Shown here: positions 7,717-15,598 of the stretch, piece after piece
Position numbering within the stretch: position 1 is the stretch's first letter
Layout of the letters: each line of letters begins with the position of its first letter
Assembly: GCF_014287435.1 (NCBI RefSeq)
Contig: NZ_JACOPG010000004.1
Coordinates: 124,001 to 188,000, forward strand
Direction: 5' to 3'
Origin: Roseburia lenta
GTDB lineage: Bacteria > Bacillota > Clostridia > Lachnospirales > Lachnospiraceae
DNA length: 64,000 bases
Translations under genes and position numbers: made by a program
Notes under the pieces: generated by a model
Told to the model about the DNA's origin: nothing
Seen by the model: only the letters and a program-made list of their open reading frames with translations
The model's database searches: none

Positions 7717-10700
7717 GTGCCACAGTGGACAGACGACCAGCAGCAGGTCATTGATAGCAGAGAAAAGAATATGTTGGTTTCTGCGGCAGCAGGCTCCGGT
7801 AAGACGGCAGTTTTGGTGGAGCGTATCATCCAGCGTATCCTGGATGAAGAAAAACCGATCGACGTAGACCGTATTGTAGTCGTGACCTTTACCAAGGCGG
7901 CGGCAGCGGAGATGCGTGAGAGGATCCTCTTGGCAATCAACGGCAAATTGGAAGAAGATCCCGGAAATGTGCATCTGATGCGGCAGGCGACTTTGGTCCA
8001 TAATGCCCAGATTACCACGATCGACAGTTTTTGTAATTATATCGTGCGCAATCATTTCCATGAGATCGATCTGGAGCCGGACTATCGTATCGGGGATGAG
8101 GGAGAAATGCTGCTCATGCGAAGAAGCGTTATGGATGCCATGATGCAAAAAGAGTATGAGGCGGCAGAAGAAGCAGGACAGGATACCTTTTTCTATTCTT
8201 TTATGAATGCCTATGTCCGGGGCAATTCGGATCAGGCGGTAACAGATATGATCCTGCGCCTCTTTGATAAGGCACAGTCCTATCCGTGGCCGAAGGAATG
8301 GCTACAATCCCTGGTGGATGCCTATGAGGTCACCTCGACACAGGATTTGCAGGAAAGTGCATGGTTTGCCTTTTTACTGGACAGACTACGCATACAGGTG
8401 GAGGAGGCAAAGGCTAAGACCGAGCGTCTGATCGATCTGTGCAGGCAACCGGAGGGACCTATTTTTTACGAAAAGGGCTTGCAGCAGGATCTCTTATTAT
8501 ATGAGGACATCCTGGCATTTGACGAAAAGATGCGTTTTTACGATGCCTTCCGGGATTTAAAATATGGTGCGATCGGGCGCAAGCCGCGCGGCTATGACGG
8601 CGACGAAGTCCTCCTCAATCGAGTAAAGGATGGACGGGATGCCATCAAAAAAAGCATGGAAAAAGCAAAGAGTGATTATGGCGCATTCTCTTTGGAAGAG
8701 ATCGTCCGACAGATGCAGCGGATACAGCCCTTTGTTCGGGAATTGGTGCGTCTGACCATACATTTCATGGATGATTTTGCCGCCTACAAGCGGAACAAAA
8801 ATGTCATGGATTTTAATGACATAGAACACTTTGCCCTGCAGATCTTAAAAGATCAAAGGACCAAGCAGACCACGCCGACTGCCAGAGAATTTCAGGCATA
8901 CTATCAGGAAATCATGATCGACGAATATCAGGACAGCAACTATATTCAGGAAGAGATCCTAAGCAGTGTATCAAAGGAAGAGATCGGCGGGCATAATATG
9001 TTTATGGTGGGGGATGTTAAGCAGAGCATCTATAGTTTCCGTCAGGCATGCCCGGAGATCTTTATGGATAAATACGAGAGGTTCCACGGCAGGGAAGAAG
9101 GCAGTATTGCCATTGATCTGCACCAGAATTTCCGCAGCAGAAATGAAGTGCTGACCTTTACCAATGATGTCTTTTACCAGCTCATGCATGCGGATATCGG
9201 CAATGTGGAATATGACGATCTGGCGGCACTTTATCCCGGTGCGATCTATCCCGGGATTTTAAAATCGGAGGATTTCTTTGCGTCGGAAGATTATGATACT
9301 GACTTTCAGGGGGAGATACTGATCGCAGACCAGGACAGTGACCTTATGGAGGATGCGGGGATCGAAGACCGCATCGCCTTTGAGGCAAAGATCATTGCAG
9401 ACAAGATCCGGGAAATGAAAAAGACGCAGTTTGTCACGGATAAAGCGTCGGGGAAACTCCGTCCTATGCGCTACCGCGATGTCGTTATCTTGTTGCGCAG
9501 TCCCGGAAGCATGGCAGAGAGCATGATCGCTGTCTTGGAAGAAAACGGCATACCGGCTTTTGCGGAAAATAAGACTGGTTATTTTGATACCATGGAAGTA
9601 CAGACTGTCCTAAATCTGCTCCGCATCATTGACAATCCAAGGCAGGATATCCCTTTTGCGGCAGTCCTACATTCCGCCATGTTTGCTTTTTCCAGTGACC
9701 AGATCGCTCTGATCCGTATGACAGAGCCCAAACTGACCCTTTATGAAGCCATGCAGGCTTATGAAAAAGAGCATTCACAGGAGAAAAAGGTGGGAGATTT
9801 TCTGAACTTTTTGGAGGATATGCGCTCTAAAGTGGCAGATACGCCTATTCATTCTTTTATCGAGATGCTTTTGCAAAAGACAGGCTATCTGACCTATGTA
9901 AGTGCTATGCCGCGTGGCGAGAGCCGGCGAGCCAACCTGGAAAAACTCATGGCACAGGCAGTGGTTTATGAGAAGACCAGTTATAAAGGTCTCTTTCATT
10001 TCATAAACTATATCGGGCAGTTACAAAAGTATCAGGTGGATATGGGCGAGGCGGAACTCATAAACGACAATGATGATGCCGTGGCGATCCTGAGTATCCA
10101 TAAAAGTAAGGGATTGGAATTTCCGGTCGTTTTTGTATCCGGTATGGGCAAGCAGTTCAATGAAACGGACCAAAAGGGTTCTATGATCCTGCACGGTGAT
10201 CTGGGCGTGGGACTGGATCTGGTCAATTATGAAGAACAGACCAAGATGACACCGCTTTACAAACAGGTGGTTGCACGCAGGCTGCATGAAGATGCCTGTG
10301 GCGAGGAAATGCGTATCCTTTATGTCGCACTCACCAGAGCAAAAGAGAAACTTATCTTGACGGGCACACTCAAAAAAGCAGAGGAGACCCTGGAAAAATG
10401 GCAGGAAAACCGCGGAAAACTGACCTTTTTTGAAAGGGAGGGAGCCAGGTCTTATCTAGAGTGGATCGTGCGTGCGACAGCATCCGTGCGGGAAAAATAT
10501 CCGATACAGGTCATTTCGCCGGAAGAAGTCGTTGTGGCAGAAGTTGCCGGACAGATGGATAAAGCGGCAAAAAAAGAGGCTCTGGAGGCTTTGAGCGGAC
10601 AGGCTAAACCGTCCTGGGTAAAGGCGTTAGAAGACGAGATGGCTTATGTTTATCCCTATGCATCCGTCGGAAAGTACAAAAATAAATATTCCGTATCGGA

Positions 10701-11349
10701 GATCAAGCATGACCGGATGGAAAAGGCATTTGCAGACGACCAGAGTGTGCGTCCGGACTTTTTGAAGGAGGAGACAAAAGAGATCGTTCCAGCATTTATC
10801 GCAGAGAAAAAGACCCAGGAGGTCTCACGCGGAGCCCTGCGGGGAACTGCCATGCACAGGTTTATGGAGTGCTTTGATTTTTGCAATTATACAGGCAGAG
10901 CCAGTCTGGAGGAGCAGGCAGAGCGGATGCTTCATGAGGGACGCATGGACCCGGAGCAAAAGGAACTTTTGCAGATGGACCGCCTTTATACCTTTATGGA
11001 GACCGGGGTGGCAAAGCGCATGATGCAGGCGGCTGGTAGGCATGAACTATACGTGGAAAAGCCTTTTGTCATGAGCGTTTTTCCGCAGGAACTCTTTGAC
11101 GAAGAGGAATCCGACAGCCGGAGTGATACGGTCTTGGTGCAGGGGATCATTGACGTATTTTTTGTGGAAGAGGACGGCATTGTACTGTTGGATTACAAGA
11201 CAGACCGTGTGCAGCAGGCAGAGGAACTCGTCAAGCGTTATCAGGCACAGTTGCAGCTTTATGCACTGGCATTGGGGCGTACCATGGATCTGCCGGTCAA
11301 AGAAATTTTGATCTATTCCTTTTATCTGGAAAAAATGATTGCATTGTAA
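7717..11349 (+). CDS. addA: ATP-dependent helicase/nuclease subunit A (AddA)
   Basis: UvrD-type (SF1) helicase-nuclease of 1210 residues. Motifs in order: Q-motif region WTDDQQQVID, Walker A (AAAGSGKT, residues 23-30), Walker B (MIDEYQD), motif III/IV region (VGDVKQSIYSFRQA and QNFRSR), motif V (SIHKSKGLEFPVVFV), motif VI (LYVALTRAKEKL) and a C-terminal nuclease motif (LLDYKTDRV). GTG at 7717 is taken as the start because GGAGAG lies 8 bases upstream and the protein then begins at the conserved helicase edge; the open frame reaches back to 7516 inside addB, but those codons are not family sequence. Works with AddB and ultimately RecA. Confidence 0.96.
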   Translation: MPQWTDDQQQVIDSREKNMLVSAAAGSGKTAVLVERIIQRILDEEKPIDVDRIVVVTFTKAAAAEMRERILLAINGKLEEDPGNVHLMRQATLVHNAQITTIDSFCNYIVRNHFHEIDLEPDYRIGDEGEMLLMRRSVMDAMMQKEYEAAEEAGQDTFFYSFMNAYVRGNSDQAVTDMILRLFDKAQSYPWPKEWLQSLVDAYEVTSTQDLQESAWFAFLLDRLRIQVEEAKAKTERLIDLCRQPEGPIFYEKGLQQDLLLYEDILAFDEKMRFYDAFRDLKYGAIGRKPRGYDGDEVLLNRVKDGRDAIKKSMEKAKSDYGAFSLEEIVRQMQRIQPFVRELVRLTIHFMDDFAAYKRNKNVMDFNDIEHFALQILKDQRTKQTTPTAREFQAYYQEIMIDEYQDSNYIQEEILSSVSKEEIGGHNMFMVGDVKQSIYSFRQACPEIFMDKYERFHGREEGSIAIDLHQNFRSRNEVLTFTNDVFYQLMHADIGNVEYDDLAALYPGAIYPGILKSEDFFASEDYDTDFQGEILIADQDSDLMEDAGIEDRIAFEAKIIADKIREMKKTQFVTDKASGKLRPMRYRDVVILLRSPGSMAESMIAVLEENGIPAFAENKTGYFDTMEVQTVLNLLRIIDNPRQDIPFAAVLHSAMFAFSSDQIALIRMTEPKLTLYEAMQAYEKEHSQEKKVGDFLNFLEDMRSKVADTPIHSFIEMLLQKTGYLTYVSAMPRGESRRANLEKLMAQAVVYEKTSYKGLFHFINYIGQLQKYQVDMGEAELINDNDDAVAILSIHKSKGLEFPVVFVSGMGKQFNETDQKGSMILHGDLGVGLDLVNYEEQTKMTPLYKQVVARRLHEDACGEEMRILYVALTRAKEKLILTGTLKKAEETLEKWQENRGKLTFFEREGARSYLEWIVRATASVREKYPIQVISPEEVVVAEVAGQMDKAAKKEALEALSGQAKPSWVKALEDEMAYVYPYASVGKYKNKYSVSEIKHDRMEKAFADDQSVRPDFLKEETKEIVPAFIAEKKTQEVSRGALRGTAMHRFMECFDFCNYTGRASLEEQAERMLHEGRMDPEQKELLQMDRLYTFMETGVAKRMMQAAGRHELYVEKPFVMSVFPQELFDEEESDSRSDTVLVQGIIDVFFVEEDGIVLLDYKTDRVQQAEELVKRYQAQLQLYALALGRTMDLPVKEILIYSFYLEKMIAL

Positions 11350-11454
11350 GGAGCAAGTATTTATACTATACATTGTTTCGTAGGAAATGAGATCGTGACA
11401 CAGACCACCAGATCTGTGACATAGGAAGAAATAATAAGTAGGAGGACTTTTGAA

Positions 11455-11721
11455 ATGAGCAGTTACGAATACGATGAGGCATGTATTCAGGCATTTCTTG
11501 AGCAGCAGTTGAAATTATTCCCGGAGGAGGTAGCCGAGACACCGGAGGAGGCAGAAGCCTTCTTAGAAGATTGTATGGCTATGGTCTGTGACAACAAGGA
11601 CGAGGTCATCGAATACTTGGAAGATGAGATGGATATCGTAGGCATGGAAGAAGAGGAGATCTTGGAGGCGGAGGAAGTCTTTGCCATCGGAGACGGACGA
11701 TATCTGGTAGTAGAAGGATAG
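11455..11721 (+). CDS. small acidic protein of unknown function
   Basis: Very acidic 88-residue protein, rich in glutamate, with no membrane segment or metal motif. The core reads FLEQQLKLFPEEVAETPEEAEAF followed by LEDCMAMVCDNKDEVIEYL and ends in GDGRYLVVEG. I believe similar small proteins occur in other Lachnospiraceae but know no function. The AGGAGGAC ribosome site is strong, and the next gene starts four bases after the stop, so it is expressed together with the PrsA-like lipoprotein. Its single domain appears complete. Confidence 0.75.
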   Translation: MSSYEYDEACIQAFLEQQLKLFPEEVAETPEEAEAFLEDCMAMVCDNKDEVIEYLEDEMDIVGMEEEEILEAEEVFAIGDGRYLVVEG

Positions 11722-11725
11722 TTGT

Positions 11726-12724
11726 ATGAGACAGTATAAGAAGAGAATACCGGCACTTTTGCTGGTCCTGATCTTAGGGATTGGTCTGCTTTTTACAGGC
11801 TGTTCCATCGGAGACCGACAGGTGTATTTTGCCTCCAAGAGCGGGGGACACACGGTATTTAAGATTGGTCGGATGGCGTGTTCGCGTGAAGAGGCAAAGG
11901 TCTATCTGGCAAATTATAAAAATCTGTATGGAAAGATCTATGACACAGATCTGTGGTCGGAGGATTATGATACCAAGACCATGGAGGAAAGCATCAAGGA
12001 TGCGGTCATCAGTCATCTGACCAAGGTCTATTCGCTGGATATGTATGCCCAGACTAAAGAGATCGAACTTTCCGAGGAGGAAAAGGACAAGGTGACGCAG
12101 GCGGCGGAGACCTATTACAAGTCTTTGAATCGGACAGAGCGCAAATACACCGGGGCGTCCAAAAAGGACATTACAAAGATGTATGAGCATTATGCGCTGG
12201 CGGAAAAGGTCTACAAGCAGTTGATGAGTGGTGTCGATGAGAATGTCAGCGAGGATGAGGCGCGTATCATGGAGGCAAATGTTATCTATGTGACGGATGA
12301 GACTCTGGCAAAGGATATTGCGACCCAGTTAAAGAACGGGGCTTCTTTTGACCGGCTGGCAAGTTCTTACAGTCAGGCAGACAGCATCCATGTGACCTTT
12401 GGCAGAAATACTTATGAGACTGCCGTAGAGGATGTGGTCTTCCAGTTGGATGATGGTGATATTTCCGATATGATCCAGGGGAAGGATGGCTACTACTTTT
12501 TTGAATGTGTCAGCAAATATAACGAAGAACTCTCAGAACAGAACAAGGTTGCCATTGTCAGCCAGCGACAGGAACAGGCGATGGAAGATGTGATCTCTGC
12601 GATCGAGACGGATTATTATTCGGATTTTAACCAGAAACTGTGGGATAAGATCACAATCGACAAGAACGACAAGATCACGACCGATTCTTTTTTTACTACT
12701 TTAGATGATAAAATAACCTTTTAA
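11726..12724 (+). CDS. PrsA-like lipoprotein with parvulin-type peptidyl-prolyl isomerase domain
   Basis: Protein of 332 residues with a lipoprotein signal peptide: basic N-terminus, hydrophobic core and lipobox LFTGC with Cys26 as the lipidated residue. The middle is a SurA/PrsA N-terminal-type helical domain. Residues about 190-275 (ANVIYVTDETLAKDIATQL, FDRLASSYS, VVFQLDDGDIS) resemble a degenerate parvulin rotamase domain. It would sit on the outer face of the membrane and assist folding of exported proteins. Whether it has isomerase activity is uncertain because the parvulin core is weakly conserved. It starts four bases after the small acidic gene. Confidence 0.8.
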   Translation: MRQYKKRIPALLLVLILGIGLLFTGCSIGDRQVYFASKSGGHTVFKIGRMACSREEAKVYLANYKNLYGKIYDTDLWSEDYDTKTMEESIKDAVISHLTKVYSLDMYAQTKEIELSEEEKDKVTQAAETYYKSLNRTERKYTGASKKDITKMYEHYALAEKVYKQLMSGVDENVSEDEARIMEANVIYVTDETLAKDIATQLKNGASFDRLASSYSQADSIHVTFGRNTYETAVEDVVFQLDDGDISDMIQGKDGYYFFECVSKYNEELSEQNKVAIVSQRQEQAMEDVISAIETDYYSDFNQKLWDKITIDKNDKITTDSFFTTLDDKITF

Positions 12725-12725
12725 A

Positions 12726-12754
12726 TTGGATATTATGGAAAGAATGTGTATAAT
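12726..12754 (+). promoter_or_regulatory. promoter of the DUF6465 gene
   Basis: TTGGAT (12726-12731), 17-bp spacer, TATAAT (12749-12754), a good SigA-type promoter just after the preceding stop codon. The downstream leader is about 45 bases and ends in an AAAGGAG ribosome site. Confidence 0.65.
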
Positions 12755-12802
12755 AAAAGTTAGTAACAGATAAAAGTTATCAGAGGAAAAGGAGTGTTTG
12801 TT

Positions 12803-13315
12803 ATGGCAGATACAAAAAAAGTTGATATGAAGAAAATGGCTGAGGAAGCAAAGAAAGCCACAGAGAGCGTAAAAGTTGCAGCAACAAAGGCAGCATCTTC
12901 TGTAAAGGCTGGTGCTGAGAAAGCAAAGAAGGCGACAGAGGCAGCCGCAACCGAGACCAAGAAGCAGGCAGAAAACGTGGCTACTGAAGTCAAGAAAGAG
13001 GCAGAAAAGCAGGCTGAGGCTGTGGTTACCGAGACCAAGAAAGCAAGCGAGACTGTAAAGAAGACAGCCAAAAAGGCTACGACCAGAAAGACTAGCAAGA
13101 AAAAGCCGGAAATGACCAAGTCAGCAGTATTACAGTTTGGCGGAGAAGATTTTAAGGTAGATGAGATCATCGCCAATGCACAGGCTGCATTCAAGGCAGA
13201 GAACAAGAGAAAGGCTATCTCTGATATCAAGGTATATATCAAGCCGGAAGAAAGAGCGGCTTATTATGTAGTGACTTCAGGAGAAAGCGAATACGCAGGC
13301 AGAATCGACTTATAA
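12803..13315 (+). CDS. DUF6465 family protein with a histone-H1-like N-terminal region
   Basis: Protein of 170 residues in two parts. Residues 1-105 are low complexity, dominated by lysine, alanine, glutamate and threonine in AKKA/ETKKQAE-type repeats, and end in a strongly basic patch (KKATTRKTSKKKP). Residues 108-170 form a compact domain (AVLQFGGEDFKVDEIIANA and DIKVYIKPEERAAYYVV). This matches what I know as DUF6465, common in Lachnospiraceae. The basic tail suggests nucleic-acid or cell-wall-polymer binding, but this is inference. ATG 12803 is preferred to GTG 12794 because of the AAAGGAG site. It has its own promoter and terminator. Confidence 0.75.
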   Translation: MADTKKVDMKKMAEEAKKATESVKVAATKAASSVKAGAEKAKKATEAAATETKKQAENVATEVKKEAEKQAEAVVTETKKASETVKKTAKKATTRKTSKKKPEMTKSAVLQFGGEDFKVDEIIANAQAAFKAENKRKAISDIKVYIKPEERAAYYVVTSGESEYAGRIDL

Positions 13316-13352
13316 TTTTATCATACATACGGACATCTTATAGTGATATAGA

Positions 13353-13396
13353 AGAACCTATAGACAGGTGTAAACTTGTCTATAGGTTCTTTTTTG
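13353..13396 (+). terminator. strong terminator between convergent genes
   Basis: Perfect 14-bp stem: AGAACCTATAGACA (13353-13366) with its complement at 13377-13390, then TTTTT. It terminates the DUF6465 transcript. It also lies just past the 3' end of the minus-strand tetR gene and may serve it weakly. Confidence 0.85.
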
Positions 13397-13399
13397 ATC

Positions 13400-13927
13400 T
13401 TATAAAGACCGCACGCCGTTTTCAAAAAAGTTGGCAAGTTTTTCTAAGTCTTCATCATTGATGGCGGGCTCTTTGACCTTGTGCAGGGCAATGATGCCGT
13501 TGATGGTAAAGGTGAGCAGGGCACCGACATAGTGGTAGTTGTCCGGCTGTAAGCCCTGTTCGATGGCTTTTGCATTTAGGGCGGCGGACAGTTGCTGGCT
13601 GAACTTCATATTGCCACTGCTAAAGGGCTGGATGTTATCATTTTTACAAATGGAAAGTGCATCATACATGTCTAAGAAAAAGGCATGGGGATCCTCAAAC
13701 ATATTGGCAAGATAGTGCATGGCGGATACCACACTGGATATGGCATCGTTGGAAAGGGCATCCATGAGATCATAGATGTCGCGATAATGGGCGTAAAAGG
13801 TAGATTTGTTGATCTGTGCCTCTGTTACGATATCAGTTACCGTGATCTTTTCGATCGGCTTTTTGCCAGTCATGCGAAGAAAGGCGTCGGCGATGGCTTT
13901 TTTTGTTTTTTGTACGCGGATATCCAT
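13400..13927 (-). CDS. TetR/AcrR family transcriptional regulator
   Basis: Protein of 175 residues. The N-terminal helix-turn-helix is clear: QKTKKAIADAFLRM, then ITVTDIVTEAQINKSTFYAHY, the diagnostic TetR recognition-helix sequence, followed by DIYDLMDAL. The C-terminal ligand domain is not recognisable by family. The ATG at 13927 is used because the earlier in-frame ATG at 13945 overlaps the AGGAGG ribosome site itself. It is divergent from a MATE exporter, with three matching inverted-repeat operators between, so it very likely represses both itself and the exporter and is released by an exported compound. Confidence 0.9.
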   Translation of the reverse strand: MDIRVQKTKKAIADAFLRMTGKKPIEKITVTDIVTEAQINKSTFYAHYRDIYDLMDALSNDAISSVVSAMHYLANMFEDPHAFFLDMYDALSICKNDNIQPFSSGNMKFSQQLSAALNAKAIEQGLQPDNYHYVGALLTFTINGIIALHKVKEPAINDEDLEKLANFFENGVRSL

Positions 13928-14010
13928 AGAAATCCTCCTTTGCATTGCAGAAAAACAACGGATCGGACAGAAAGCGTTGCTTAACCAACGATACGGTGTC
14001 TATCTGCTGA

Positions 14011-14063
14011 TTGTTTTACCCTTGTTTTGTCCTTATAATAACAACTGTAAGTTGGAAATGCAA
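14011..14063. promoter_or_regulatory. overlapping divergent promoters of tetR and the MATE gene
   Basis: Plus strand: TTGTTT (14011-14016), 17-bp spacer, TATAAT (14034-14039), driving the MATE gene. Minus strand: TTGCAT (complement of 14058-14063), 17-bp spacer, TATTAT (complement of 14035-14040), driving tetR. The two -10 boxes share the same bases, so the two promoters must compete. Confidence 0.7.
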
Positions 14064-14092
14064 CTATGAGTTGGAAAAACAACCTATAGTTG
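14042..14092. promoter_or_regulatory. three tandem operators for the TetR regulator
   Basis: Three 13-bp inverted repeats of form CAACT-N3-AGTTG: CAACTGTAAGTTG (14042-14054), CAACTATGAGTTG (14061-14073) and CAACCTATAGTTG (14080-14092). Their starts are exactly 19 bp apart. The first fills the spacer of the tetR promoter and the start region of the exporter transcript, and the second overlaps the tetR -35. Repression of both directions is the simplest reading. Confidence 0.75.
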
Positions 14093-14129
14093 AAAATATT
14101 TTATCAGGATAGAAAAGGAGTGGATCAAG

Positions 14130-15467
14130 ATGAAGAATGAAGAAATGATGAAAAGCGGGTCTGTCTGGAAAGCCATTGCGTCTATGGCAATCCCGTCCGC
14201 GGTGATCATGATACTCATGATCTTTTACAATATCGCAGATATGTTTTTTATCGCAAGATTGGGGGACAACGCACAGGTGGCGGCAGTTTCTGTGGTATCT
14301 CCGGTATTTTCCATTATGTCAGCCATTGCCATGATGCTTGGAAACGGAGGCTGTACCATGATTGCCAAAGCCTTTGGGGCGGGAGAAAAGGATAAGGCCA
14401 AGACGTATTCCAGCCTTTGTATGTGGACCGCCATTGTGCTTGCTGTCGTATTTATCGTATTGGCACTGACCTTCGTCGATCCCCTGCTTGCCTTTTTGGG
14501 GGCGAAAGGTGACGTTGCCCTTTATGCCAAAAAGTATATGATCCCGATCGTCTTAGGATCCCCCTTTATGATGATCTCTACATCTGTTGCGCTTTTGCTT
14601 CGTGCGGAAGGTGCTGTCATGGAAGGGTTTTGCGGAAACCTCATTGGTACAGTGGTAAATCTGATTCTAGATCCCATTTTTATTCTTGTATTTCACTGGG
14701 GTGTTGCAGGAGCAGCGCTGGCGTCTGTAGCAGGAAATGCTTTGGCAACTTTTTACTATAGTTATGTCATTAGCAAAAAATCGCAGGCAATGTCATTTTC
14801 CTTAAAATATGCCAGAAAGGACGTAGGTGCGATCGGCCATATTCTGATCCTGGGACTTCCAAATGCCATTGCCAGTATCTTATCCGGTTTTGCATCCACC
14901 TTTAGCAACCAGATCTTGAGCGGTTACGGCACGGATGCCCTTGCCGCCATGGCTGCGGCTGGCAAATGTACCATGATCGCTACTACCCTTGTCATGGCAG
15001 TAGGAATGGGCTGTCAGGCACTGATCTCCTATAATTATGGGGCACAGAATATTCCGCGTCTCAAGGAAGTGGTGCGCAAATTATCTATTCTGGTCTTTGC
15101 TATCAGTATTGTGGCAGGTGCCTTTTGCTTTCTCTTCCGAAAAGTCATTATGGCACAGTTCTTAACGACGGATGTCTTAGACCTAGGCGTTCATATGGTG
15201 ACCATCCTGCTTTTGACCAGTCCTATCATAGGCGTAGTCTATCTGGTGTCAGGCTATTTTCAGGCAATCGACCGGCCTATGGAATCTCTGGTCGTATCCA
15301 TCCTTCGTCAGGGGCTCCTCCTGATCCCGGCACTTTATATCTGCAACCGTCTGTCGGGTCTGGATGGCGTTGTCTGGGCATATGTGGTCGCAGATGTCAT
15401 CAGTACGATCGTTGCCCTGATCGTTTATCTAATGCGAAAAAACCTTTGTATTATAAGGTCAAAATAA
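14130..15467 (+). CDS. MATE family multidrug/Na+-type efflux transporter
   Basis: Polytopic protein of 445 residues with about twelve hydrophobic segments in two homologous halves, as in MATE (NorM/DinF-type) antiporters. The N-terminal half begins GSVWKAIASMAIPSAVIMILMIF and has the family-typical FFIARLGDNAQVAAVSVVSP and NGGCTMIAKAFGAG. The second half has the matching GLPNAIASILSGFASTF and NYGAQN. It should expel a cationic or toxic organic compound. Substrate is not predictable from sequence. It is controlled by the adjacent TetR protein through three operators, which suggests induction by its own substrate. The AAAGGAG ribosome site lies 9 bases upstream of the ATG. Confidence 0.92.
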   Translation: MKNEEMMKSGSVWKAIASMAIPSAVIMILMIFYNIADMFFIARLGDNAQVAAVSVVSPVFSIMSAIAMMLGNGGCTMIAKAFGAGEKDKAKTYSSLCMWTAIVLAVVFIVLALTFVDPLLAFLGAKGDVALYAKKYMIPIVLGSPFMMISTSVALLLRAEGAVMEGFCGNLIGTVVNLILDPIFILVFHWGVAGAALASVAGNALATFYYSYVISKKSQAMSFSLKYARKDVGAIGHILILGLPNAIASILSGFASTFSNQILSGYGTDALAAMAAAGKCTMIATTLVMAVGMGCQALISYNYGAQNIPRLKEVVRKLSILVFAISIVAGAFCFLFRKVIMAQFLTTDVLDLGVHMVTILLLTSPIIGVVYLVSGYFQAIDRPMESLVVSILRQGLLLIPALYICNRLSGLDGVVWAYVVADVISTIVALIVYLMRKNLCIIRSK

Positions 15468-15471
15468 AATT

Positions 15472-15505
15472 ATTAGCACTCATTTTGAATGAGTGCTAAT
15501 TTTTT
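15472..15505 (+). promoter_or_regulatory. CIRCE operator (HrcA site) that also forms a terminator hairpin
   Basis: TTAGCACTC (15473-15481), 9-bp spacer, GAGTGCTAA (15491-15499): an exact match to the CIRCE consensus bound by the heat-shock repressor HrcA. The spacer ATTTTGAAT is itself nearly self-complementary, so the RNA gives a 13-bp stem with a 3-nt loop (15472-15500), followed by TTTTT. It starts five bases after the MATE stop codon and ends seven bases before the htpG -35. It can thus act as an HrcA operator for htpG and an intrinsic terminator for the exporter. Confidence 0.9.
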
Positions 15506-15506
15506 G

Positions 15507-15535
15507 TTGACTTTTGCATTTGGCTGTCTTATTAT
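15507..15535 (+). promoter_or_regulatory. htpG promoter
   Basis: TTGACT (15507-15512), 17-bp spacer, TATTAT (15530-15535). It is close to SigA consensus and placed directly after the CIRCE element. The leader to the ATG is about 57 bases. Confidence 0.75.
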
Positions 15536-15598
15536 ATTTTCTAGAACGTGAGAGATGGCGACATCCGTTCTATTTTATAGAAAGAAGGAATGATAGAA

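Noticed and set aside
12803..13120. DNA repeat array suspected from the lysine/alanine-rich region
   Set aside because: Similarity is at the protein level; the DNA units are irregular and no CRISPR-like fixed spacing exists.
12760..13242. 160-residue minus-strand frame opposite the DUF6465 gene
   Set aside because: Mirror of a lysine/alanine repeat; gives a low-complexity hydrophobic sequence with no ribosome site.
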